64,000 nt of DNA from Holothuria scabra. Taxonomy: Eukaryota > Echinodermata > Holothuroidea > Aspidochirotida > Holothuriidae. A program made the translations under genes and the position numbers. The notes beneath the pieces were generated by a model. The model was not told where the DNA came from and searched no databases. It was given only the letters and a program-made list of their open reading frames with translations. The stretch spans positions 8,929,450-8,993,449 of the forward strand of contig CM074187.1 in NCBI GenBank assembly GCA_037179385.1, in the 5' to 3' direction. Below, piece by piece: positions 11,438 to 21,639 of this stretch; the first letter of the stretch is position 1; each line of letters begins with the position of its first letter.

Positions 11438-12712
11438 CTATAGGTGGCCAAAAGGGCAAAAAAGACAATTTGCGAAAAAGACAAACTGCGAAAAAGACAG
11501 TTCGTGAAAAATAATGAGGGCGTCCTGAAACTGCTGGATTCAGAGCACCTATCTCTATTCATATGCTTGGAAAGCGCATTAGATATCCAAACCCGCACAA
11601 CCAGTTAAAGCCACCTCGAAGACTTGCTTGCAGCCATACACTCCCTTCATTGAGGAGCATGTAGCAAGGCAGTACGCACATCATTTGGCAGTTTGAGTCG
11701 ATCAGAGAGGTGTTATTAGCTAACAACACCTCCATGGTGTGATAATGTTTTCTCTCGGCCACCAAACAATCAGTTAAGAGGTTGGGGAAGGGAATCATAT
11801 GAAAGTGTGGGGGACTTTTTCACCATTTGTGGTGGAAGGGGAAACGGTGTCGTCAGAATTTTCGTCCCGGGGGGGGGGGAGATAAGTTTTGTGATTGTTG
11901 GCCATGAGGGAGGGTTCTAAGGGGACGGAGATAAGGGGTCTTCCCCCTCTCTTTTGGAAATTGTTTAAAAAACTGAATGCCCTCAGATGCTATTTGGAAC
12001 AAAAAGGGAGGATTGCTAGGTTAGATTTCTCCTAAAATTTTTGTTTTCCTTGGCAATAATTGCTGTGTGTTCCATCATTTTGGAAAAGTGAGGGTGCTCC
12101 TTGAAGAATCCCCCCTTCCAAAAAGTGGGGGGGCGTCCGACGCCCTTCCCGCCAAGGATCCATGCCCAAGAATTATCCCACTTTGGATGGGTAGTTTGTC
12201 ATGCATAAACTGGCGGGCTGAGTTTTAAGGTTCCTGTGAAGTCTCATGGTGCTCAAGTTCAATGAACAGTTTTGTTTGATCCTTCCATATGGAACTAATG
12301 AGCGAACCGTTCGGTCCGTCGGCAAGATCTGTATGGACCTCATGATTTCTGCAGGTAGCAAACCTTAATGGGATTCACAAAGGGCCCAAATGGACCAGCC
12401 CATATATGTCCATATGACCCATATGGGATAGTTCAGGGTCCTACGTGGCAACTACCCCATTAGGGGCCAGATCTATCCCATGTGGACCTTATGGGCATAT
12501 GTGCTGGCGTGGACAATATGAGCCCCTTACAAATTTTGGTTGCAAGTTCATGTCATGGCCCCATATGATGGGGCATGTTAGGTCCCTAGGGATCCCTAAT
12601 GGGAATGTTACCATGGTGACATAACGTTCTCACTTTATTGGCCCCAAAGGATCTAGTGTAGTCAGTCACAGGTATGGGACCCCAAGGAAGTAGCTCCGGT
12701 CCCTAAACATTG

Positions 12713-13017
12713 ACTTTACAAAAGTGACAGCTTCCAATCGACTTGAGGACCTTTGTCTGACCTTTTACCAACAGGCCAGATGTTTGCGTAGCATATTAGC
12801 CAGCGTTTTGAGCTGGTGTGCTCGATGTGAACAGTAGTGTTGCCTTTGGCATGCAACCATGAGGTTCCAGCTGATAGAATGTAACGCACCAACTTGTGCC
12901 CTAGGAATAACGATGGGTTGCGGGAATAGAAAGGGCAGTAAGTGGCGTACGCAGCATTACTCTCAAAGGGGCATGCAGCATGTTGAGTGGCCGCACTGGT
13001 GATGCCCCTCTAAATTC
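12713..13017. other. Unpaired central segment of foldback copy 2
   Basis: Homologous to the centre of copy 1. On the minus strand the frame is broken by stops near the N-terminal side (CCMPL-stop-E-stop) and a frameshift before WLHAKGNT, so this copy does not encode the longer frame open in copy 1. Confidence 0.5.
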
Positions 13018-14827
13018 AAGGTTTAGGGACCGGAGATCCTTCCTTTGGAGTCCCACACCTGTGATTGATTACACTAGACCCTTTGGGGCCAATAAAGTGA
13101 GAACGTTATGTCACCATGGTAGCATTCCCATAAGGGATCCCTAGGGACCTAACATGCGCCATCGTATGGGGCCATGACATGAACTTGCAACCAAAATTTG
13201 TAAGGGGCTCACTCTTGTCCGGGCCAGCACATATGCCCATAAGGTCCATATGGGATAGATCTGGCCCCTAATGGGGTAGTTGCCATGTAAAACCCTGAAC
13301 TATCCCACATGGGTCATACGGACATATATGGGCTGGTCCATTTGGGCCCCTTGTGAATCCCATAAAGGCTTGCTACCTGCAGAAATTATGAGGTCCATAC
13401 AGATTTTGCCGACGGACCATAAGGTTCGCTCATTAGTTCCATATGGAAAGATCAAACAAAACTGCTCAGTGAACTTGAGCACCATGAGACTCCACAGGAA
13501 CCTTAATTCTAAGCCCGCCAGTTTATGCATGACAAACTACCCACCCAAAGTGTGCTAATTCTTGGGCATGGATCCTTGGCGGGAGGGACGTGGGACGCCC
13601 TCACTTTTCTGCGAGGGGGACGTCTTCAAAAAGCACCCTCAATTTTCCAATAATGATGGAACAGACAGCAATTATTGCCCAGGAAACCAAAAATAGAGGG
13701 GGAGACCCCTTAGACTCATCCCCGTCCCCTTAGAACCCTTCCTCATGGCCAACGATCACAAAACTTATCCCCCCCCCACTGTGACGAAAATTCTGACGAC
13801 ACCGTTTCCCCTTCCACCACAAATGGTGAAAAAGTCCCCCACACTTTCATATGATTCCCTTCCCCAACCTCTTAACTGATTGTCTGGTGGCCGAGAGAAA
13901 ACGTTATCACACCATGGAGGTGTTGTTAGCTAATAACACCTCTCTGATCGACTCAAACTGCCCACTGATGTGCGTACTGCCTGGATACATGCTCCTCAAC
14001 GAAAGGAGTGTATGGCTGCAAGCAAGTCTTCGAGGTGGCTTTTACTGGTTGTGCAGGTTTGGATATCTAATGCGCTTTCCAAGCATATGAATAGAGATAG
14101 GCGCTCTGAATCCATCAATCTCAGGACGCCCTCATTATTTTTCACGAATCGTCTTTTTTGCAGTTTGTCTTTTTCGCAAATTGTCTTTTTTGCCCTTTTG
14201 GCCACCTATAGTGCACCAAAAGGGCAAAAAAGACGATTTTAAATAACTATTAAGGAACCCAAAATATTAATAAAAAAAAGATAACAGGGAATAAAATGAA
14301 AACACAAGATAAAACAAAAACACAAAATTGCGTTTCTATTTGCGTTTTTATTTTATTTCTTTTTACTTGTTTTCCATTTTTTGTTTATTGCGGGGCTTTG
14401 ATTTCATCTGGATAAAACGGTAATGTGTTAATTTTAAGATTAAATATATCTACTTTTAGTGTTTTTTTTTTAATTTGTTTTGGGGACGTAATACGTATAG
14501 CTCGCTTTGTTAATGTAATCATTGCTTATTTTTTTATTGTATATTTTTTACTTAGAATTTTTTTCCTTTAAAATTTATTTTTGAAATAAAAATGAATATT
14601 TTGCCCTTTGTCTTTTTTTGCCCTTTTGGCTGCCCATACAAGTGTGATTGCACACCACCACTCTCCTTAAACAAATGAGAGAAGTGTGACTTTTTGCATA
14701 CCCAGATGAAAATGGGAGCTCATATAAATCTATATAAGACTGATAAGATGCTACACCTTTCCAAACTTCTTAATTTTCTGAGGTGTGCATTTTTGTAGCA
14801 CACCTGGTAAATCTAAAACTCAAGGCT

Positions 14828-15229
14828 GTCATCCATAGCAAAGTGAACTATGCATTGATGCTTCACTTTACAAATATAGTTCAGTATTCTTCTTTTTAAC
14901 TCCTAAAACTTCCTATTTAACTTTGTTTCATGGCTTTTCAGGCATACATGTAGACCAACTTGGGATTTTCTGTTTCATTAACATAATAGCCTTCTGTGCA
15001 TATGTGACAATCCCAACATATTATTGCATACAGTACTGTATACGCATATTAACACCTACACTGACAAAATGTTTGCAACTTTTGAAAAGTGGCGCCTCCT
15101 TTTCAGATTACTGTAAGTAGTTTGAAGGATTTTTGATAATGTTACTGGGTGAATTGCCACCACTATGAATGGCAAAATAAGATGACAAGTCCAGACATTT
15201 ATTTGACATGATAGCAAATTCCATTATTC
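14828..15229. other. No recognisable feature
   Basis: AT-rich DNA between MITE copy c and the LINE-like tail, with TACAGTACTGTA near 15030. Confidence 0.5.
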
Positions 15230-15548
15230 CCCGGGAGGGGGCCGGGTTGGTAAGAGGGGTTTTGTAAGGGTTAGTTCTGGTCTTGTATTCTTAGTCATTT
15301 CCTTTCCCTTTAGTTTATTGAATTTTCTGTCCTTTTTTCTTTTTCTTTATGCTTATTTGTGTTTGCTACACAGCTACTCTAGGTAACTTCCTTTTGTTGT
15401 TTCGGGGAATAGAACTCTCGGCAAGTCCCTCAGGGTTTTTAGTTTTACTTCCATCTACTTCAGTGTTATGTATGTACTGTATTCATTACTTTTGTGTATC
15501 CATACATTTTGATGATGCAGAAAAACAAATAAACGAAACGAAACGAGT
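15230..15548 (+). mobile_element. Possible LINE 3' UTR with (AAACG)n tail
   Basis: A T-rich stretch ends GATGATGCAGAAAAACAAATAAACGAAACGAAACGAG. A short-period 3' tail following a T-rich non-coding stretch is typical of CR1/L2-like LINE 3' ends. No RT coding remains next to it, so identity rests on the tail alone. Confidence 0.35.
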
Positions 15549-18139
15549 TTTGCAATTGTGGAGAATCCAGGACCTTAGAATGAAATGAGTATGCACACTG
15601 ATATGAATACATGGTCACATAACCTTGATGTTAAGATACTGTGCTGCATGGACCTTTAAATAACCCTCCACCATATCAGAGCCAAATAAGTCAACCATGA
15701 CCTTGACAAAAGTTCCACATATCTCGTACTTTATTAAGTTTTGTGGGATGGATTCCCTATCTTATTCCTGGTGGGTGTATTTACAAGCGACTTTATATAT
15801 GAACCACTTACAGTAGTTCAAATCAATCACATTACTCCTGCAATTACCCACACTACTGAGAGTAATTTTAGCACTGGGCCCTCATTGATTGACAAGTAGA
15901 TTACCCTCTCTTCCTAGCAATTTTCTACATAGAGAGATTTACTGAGTGTTAGAATTGCTGCCATTTTTGAGCATTTCTGCCTGGGATGTCACGCTAAGTG
16001 TTTGACTTTACTTCCTTTCTGTACCATGTCAGCCTTTGGACCCACATTTGTTTCCTCACATGGTCTTGTGGTTAGGTTCTGGGAGCTGAAGTTTTTTTAA
16101 GACTTTCCCATTTAGGTTTGAGCTTAGGCCTCTTTGCCTAACATTAGTTTGTACTTAGCTATGGTAAACTTGTTTAGATTGTTTTGTATTACTGTATTGT
16201 TCTAATGTCCTATTGTTCTCAGCTTGTTCTACTACAGGTCTAGGCTTTGCCATGAACACTGTAGCATTCAGCTGTTAAGTTTTTTATTTCTTTTTTTGGT
16301 AAGCACAGTCTTTCATCTATGTGAAATGCTATAAAAGGAAATCATCAGATGACCAAGGAAGGTCTCCACAAATTCTCAAATCATTGAAGAATGATTAAAA
16401 GCCAGCTGGATAGGGCTGGAAAGAAGAGATCAATAGGGCTGGAAAGTAGGGAACAAATGGGCAAATAGGAGGAACACTGAGAAAGGGGGGATGCAGATAC
16501 TAAAACACTATCCTATATCTTTTCAATAAATAGCTTTTCTTAAAGGGCCTAGCTTGCGTCACAGTTCTAAAGAAAGGTAAATGATAGTTTCCAAACTCCA
16601 ACAATGACATCATGGCACAAACGGTTCATCTGCAATGGACTATCTTAGCTAGTTACATGAGGTTTCATGGCTAAGTTTCTAACCAATTGGCTTACAGTAA
16701 GTGAGGGCACTTTGACAGTTGCAGCTTTTTGGCTTGTTTTGAATGTTTTCCTTACTTCACTGCTTATGCTGAACACCAAATGGAAGGGCAGTAGATTCAA
16801 TTTATTAAGACATGGTATGAACAGACCCATCTGGAGTCTAACTCCAGCCAAATATTGAGGCTGCAGGTCAGATGCTCCTACAACTTGACCATGCATGGGA
16901 CGTGCAACAGTTGCCTACAATACACTAGTGTTCATGCTTTTTGATGGCCCAGGTGCCAAATTGCCCATGTGAGAGAACGTGAGGTGTCAACTGAATACTG
17001 TAGAACACTGTTACTATGGTTGGGTAAAGACATGCAGCAACACAAAATTTGCTAAACACCTTTAACCCTTTACCGTTGTGCTCCAATCGGGGCATATTTG
17101 CGCGCCTCGGGAGTGGGCGGAAAAGTGGACGTAGCACGCCCCGCATCTGCTTCCGTAGGTTATTGACCTGGTGACCTTAAACTATTGTCCCTCTCATTGT
17201 TGTGGCCAAATTTTCGGGTAGCTACTCGCAGTTTCGAGCTCCGCGTGGAACAGTAAAGATGAGTGACAGCCGCGCTCTCCGTATGGGTCCAAAAGGACCC
17301 AAACAACGGTAAAGGGTTAAGAAAGTGAAAACATTTTTATGACCGTTGTAACTAATCGTAGAAATATGCCCAGCTAATCTAAGTATCAAGCAAAGAATGT
17401 TCATCTGTTGTTATTTTGGGCTCTGCACACTTAAAGGCCTAATTCTCTCACCCCAAACAGTACCAAATCTCCTTACCTTCATACTTATGCTGCTCCCACA
17501 CATATCTGAAATTCATCCTCATCCAGACATAATCTCAGTTTAGTGCTTTGTTTATTGCAAGGTGAGTATAGAAAAGCTAATTGTGTATAATCAAAACACT
17601 CTCAGCAAAGTTCATGCTACAGTATGTAATACAAGCTTTGGTACTCTGTACCTTTTGAATTTGCTGTCAATCAAAGAGCTGAGCCAATTGAGAATTTTGG
17701 TAATCCCCTACAAGAATTTTAGTGTGGGGTGAAAGAATTGCTCCTTTAAGCAACTAAACAAGTATCCCTTTATGCATTGTTAGTGTGTATATTTGAATTT
17801 TTCACAACCACAATGGCTACTCCATTAATTAAGGAAGCAGCACATGTATAGGTCTACAGTATTGGCTATTATTTGTAGGTTATAATATGAAAATTATTAA
17901 CCTCTACATCCAGACACACTGACTAAATTGATGGTAAAATTCAGTGCAGTATATAACATTTCTAATAGTGAAGTTCTGCATTTTTCATGAGCTTTATTGC
18001 TCAAGATTTCATACAAAACATTTACACACGCTTTCTCTGGTAATAATGAATGTTCAGTTCATACACTTAAGTAATTCAGACTAAATCAGAATGTAGTAGT
18101 TGCTATGGTTGCTTCATGAAACAGCAGTCTTTTGTAAGA
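15549..18139. other. Unannotated DNA apart from the 17.07 kb MITE
   Basis: No coding homology recognised. Short open frames (for example 16645-16896 minus) look random. GGGCTGGAAAG is repeated at about 16412 and 16437. Confidence 0.5.
17066..17316. mobile_element. piggyBac-type MITE with TTAA target duplication
   Basis: A 251 bp insert flanked on both sides by TTAA (17062-17065 and 17317-17320), with perfect 14 bp inverted ends CCCTTTACCGTTGT. TTAA duplication plus CCC-starting ends is diagnostic of the piggyBac superfamily. The interior is CpG- and GC-rich compared with its AT-rich surroundings, and has no coding capacity. Confidence 0.85.
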
Positions 18140-18340
18140 CTCCCAAATATCAATACTAACGACAGATAACAGAGATATCAAAACTTGCCGATAACCAATA
18201 ACTCAAAGTTAATATCGGCCCAATACGGATAACAATTAAATAAAAAAAAAATCTTCTGTAAGAACAACATATTTTTGTTACCATTGCAAAATTGCAAAAA
18301 TAACATGCAGTTGTGTTAAAACTATTTCAAACCATGTCTA
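18140..18340 (+). repeat. Dispersed repeat R3, copy b
   Basis: Second copy of the 3.8 kb repeat. A CCGATATTGCTACTATCAGC stretch at 19309 with GATACCGATAATATTTATTGG behind it could be the far end of the same ~1.2 kb element, but no target duplication was found. Confidence 0.5.
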
Positions 18341-20061
18341 ATTGTTTCTCATGCTTTAAAGTCTCACTGAAAAATTTTCTGTGTTTCTGACAAAAGATTT
18401 AAAGCAATCAATCAGAGTATATGTTGTTAACCATGCCCAAATTAAGGGCCCTGTTTGTGGGAAGCACATTTCATAACCTATCACAATGCACAAAGTTACA
18501 CCTTCAGGAATGTACCTAACATGTACAGCTGCTGAGCCTAATAAACTGCTAAATTAAAATCAAAGTACCTTCCCGCAAATAACATAAAGCATCGATAATG
18601 GTACCACCATTACTCCTTTACACAGCACTGATCGTTCACTGGGTGTTATACTTCATGAGACCTTACATTTTGTCTCAGATATGGGTCTTTTGAATTAGCT
18701 CCTTCAATTGAATGTTCCCGATTGTGAACTTTTTCTGTGCTGCTCTGTTGTAGACAGACTGTTGGAAATTCCCATTGAGTTTAATACTGTAACTGCATGT
18801 GACAAAATTGACACAGTTAAACTCCATTGGGGTTTGTCTGGGGGTTCAGAGAAATTTGACTTGCGAAAGTCTTACAACAGACTTGTACACTGAATTGTCT
18901 ATTGATTGCGCATCTGGGTGCATACATTCTTCCATCGATGTATGCAACTGTTCAAAGGCCACAACAAGCAAGCACACAGTGCACTTGTTTGCTAGGAAGC
19001 TAAACAGAAAAACATCAGGATTGCAGCACATATTTTCACCGTAAGCACTGCTATGTAGTAGCTAATGGCCATGCCTACCTTCCGCACTTGTTTATAGACT
19101 ACGAACTGCTGGACTGGGGTATCGTACAGCTAGTTTGTGTAAGTTACAGTGCCATGAAAGTCTTGTATGTTTTAGTTCAACACAGTGCTGTGCATTTTAT
19201 TGAAGTACGTAAGTACTTTCAATAGTTTCTAACTAGATGATGAACATGCTTATTATCTGTTGCCATTATCAGAGACGGCCTTCATTTGTGCAGATAATGA
19301 CATCTTACCGATATTGCTACTATCAGCAGATACCGATAATATTTATTGGCTATCTGCTCAAAACTAATCAAAACCAAGGTAAGCTGGTAGGTCTCTCCCA
19401 TACCTCCCAAGTGACCCCCATTTGGACACCCAAACCGGCTGACCCCCCAGCCCTCTGAAAAACCAGCATTTCAAATCTTCGAAGTAATCTTTGTTAGAGA
19501 ACCACACAAATGAGCAAATGATTCAGCTTACCGACAACTACAAGTTCAGTTAATCGTATCTCACAGCACATTCAACGGTTGAAAATGTACGGAACTATGT
19601 TGGCTGTTGCAACATCGTTATGAGCTAACTTTTGCAGCAGGTATGGAATATATTCCTGTCACTGCCTAAATAGTGTGTAAAGGTCTTGCAAAGCCGTGTT
19701 TAAATAAATGCCCACTTCGCCGATTACAGGCCAGGCTTGTCCCAGAGTTTCCCATCAACCCAACATTCTTAACTGTCTTGACAGTCCTCAAAGTTCTTGG
19801 CTGTGTTTTCATGGCTAGAATGCCATGCCAAATGTACAAAGATGTATACTGGAAATCATCTGCAGCATGGTAAGACTATTGGTGACAAACAGAATTAACG
19901 TTTGCAAACTGTGCAGGTACCGCACCAAAATTTACCTAAAAAATAACGATTGAAAATTGTGATTAGGAGAGGTTTTAGTCATTGCGCGTTTGTGAGTACA
20001 GCAAATCGCTCAATACAATGTTTTTCTAGGTTACCGCAAAAAATTCAATATCGTTCTGAAC
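18341..20061. other. Unannotated DNA
   Basis: An open frame at 18735-19044 between a CTGTTGTAG and a GTAAGC could be read as an exon, but its translation matches nothing I know. CCGATA-rich sequence at 19309-19350 may be the end of repeat R3 copy b. Confidence 0.4.
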
Positions 20062-20069
20062 GTTTTTGG

Positions 20070-21393
20070 TAGTGTTTGCACGGGTACTAAAAATTAGGAC
20101 CCGGGTACCCAATCGCCATACCCGTCGGGTACCCGGGTTACCCGGTGTTACATACGGTGACTAAAAGATATGAGCATTTTGTAAGGCATACTCCCTAAGA
20201 CATGCATGGTAACATTAACATCTGTATTGTATAGGTATAGCGATCACGGTTCCCAAGTTCAAAAACATTTGATTTGTTAGAAGGTTTAATCGTCTCGTTT
20301 TGTTTTAGATCAAAATGACAAGTAAAAAGAAAACGTAACAGAAAACAGTCAAATAAGAAAATTATACTTCCCAAGGCCTATATCAATTTGATATTGAATT
20401 TTGGGACGTTTTCCTACTCGAAAAGCCAGCATAGTAAGAGCTCGAAGCTTCTCCTTTTAAACCACTGATTTAAAAATATCAACTAATCAGAGCCCTGTAT
20501 TATGGTATTCTCTTGCACATCAAAAATTACTGATTGTAAACAAACGACGTCATGTTGTGAACTTCCCTCATACTACTTTGCAATGTGCGTTGGAATTATC
20601 GCTAATGGGGTATGTACGTTCTTACGTAGCTAGTCCTCGTGTTGACATCCAGGCACGGTAACATAACTTTCACACATAAACTTCGAAGTCTGCTCGAGCG
20701 CCATTTTGGGGCACAATAACGTAATATATACTGGCCTATTTAAAAAAAAATTGTGAATGTTTACGGTGTTATTACATTGATGTCGTTTTACTTTGCAGAT
20801 AGCGGCAAAGTGTTGATTTGCATAAAACTGACACCTTTAACCATTAAGAAATATTCGAGGATTACACTCGCGGTGGCATACCATATTGATAATAAGATCG
20901 TATATATATACATGCAAGGCTCAGTTTACCTAGCATGCTGAACGTTACGGGCACTGTCTTTGCGAGCTGGGCGGGGGTGATACAGTATGTCTTGCTATGT
21001 CTGCGTGAAACAGTACGATGTGATTTTGAATCGGCCGTCAGATAGCTTGCTTGCGAGTAAGTTTATAAGCGATTTACATGTGATGTGTGACAAGTAACCC
21101 ACTACGTGACGATAGCGCGATCGGGCCGCACGCTGATAAAAATTTCAACTTCAGAAACGAAGTACAGACAACTATCAAATTTACACATAATTTCTAGGGC
21201 TCTCTTCATTCTCAGTCTCGGAGGATGTTTACCCAAATTGGCAAAATATTTTAGTCCATTACCGGGGCAATGGCGTAAATGGGACGATCCTTTTGCATGC
21301 ATTTTTTTTTTAAGATTCGGGTAGTAGATTTGGAACCGGGTAATACGATGGCGGGCGGGTACCCGGGTACCCGGGTTACCCGTGCAAACACTA
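20070..21393. mobile_element. hAT-type non-autonomous transposon
   Basis: Ends TAGTGTTTGCACGGGTA and its exact complement (17 bp), flanked by a perfect 8 bp duplication GTTTTTGG (20062-20069 and 21394-21401). Both ends carry tandem subterminal CGGGTACCCGGGTTACCCG-type repeats, plausible transposase-binding sites. The 1324 bp interior has no recognisable transposase. An identical target duplication suggests a relatively recent insertion. Confidence 0.92.
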
Positions 21394-21516
21394 GTTTTTG
21401 GAGGTAACCTAGCGACATTGTGTTGATTGATTTGCCAAAAAAGCACCACCATTTTGCGTGTAGACACTTCTAAAATTCAAAAATTTGACACCACTTCCCT
21501 TATGCCCTTCCCCCAG

Positions 21517-21628
21517 GCTGGGGATCCACCAATGGAAAGATCAGTTGGACCTGCATCTAGCCTCTCACAACTTGGGAGCTATGCTCTCCTACAGGATGGC
21601 TCTTCATACACTAGAAGGGTTATTAAAG
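21517..21628 (+). CDS. Candidate host exon with possible GC donor
   Basis: A strong acceptor (pyrimidine-rich run ending TTCCCCCAG at 21516) is followed by 112 nt that stay open as AGDPPMERSVGPASSLSQLG...SSYTRRVIK. It then meets AAAG|GCAAGT, the consensus of the rare GC-AG donor class. The protein is not recognised and no neighbouring exon was found on the plus strand. It could be chance. Confidence 0.25.
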
Positions 21629-21639
21629 GCAAGTGTATA

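Larger units (their letters stand above)
11009..14637. mobile_element. Foldback (long-TIR) DNA transposon, copy 2
   Basis: The fuller copy, 3629 bp. The arms run from 11009 to about 12715 and from about 13015 to 14637, each 1.6-1.7 kb. The termini are ATGGGCGGCCAAAAGGGC and its complement. The flanking 8-mers GCAAGTGT and ACAAGTGT (7 of 8) and an intact M1 MITE on joining the flanks prove the insertion limits. Inside each arm the terminal motif recurs inverted (about 11416-11437) and again outward (11443-11466), separated by CTATA. Next come three ~15 bp repeats of the form AAAAAGACA-N-GCGA (11458-11512). The palindrome could give a 1.6 kb double-stranded RNA. No transposase is present. Confidence 0.9.
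10980..14827 (+). mobile_element. MITE family M1, copy c, split by a foldback element
   Basis: The left 29 bp (10980-11008, AGGCCTTGAAG...CAAGTGT) and the right part (14638-14827, starting ACAAGTGTGATTGCACACC and ending TCAAGGCT) join into one M1 copy when the foldback element 11009-14637 is removed. Flanks GCCATCCC and GTCATCCA match at 6 of 8, a plausible 8 bp target duplication of M1 itself. Confidence 0.8.
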
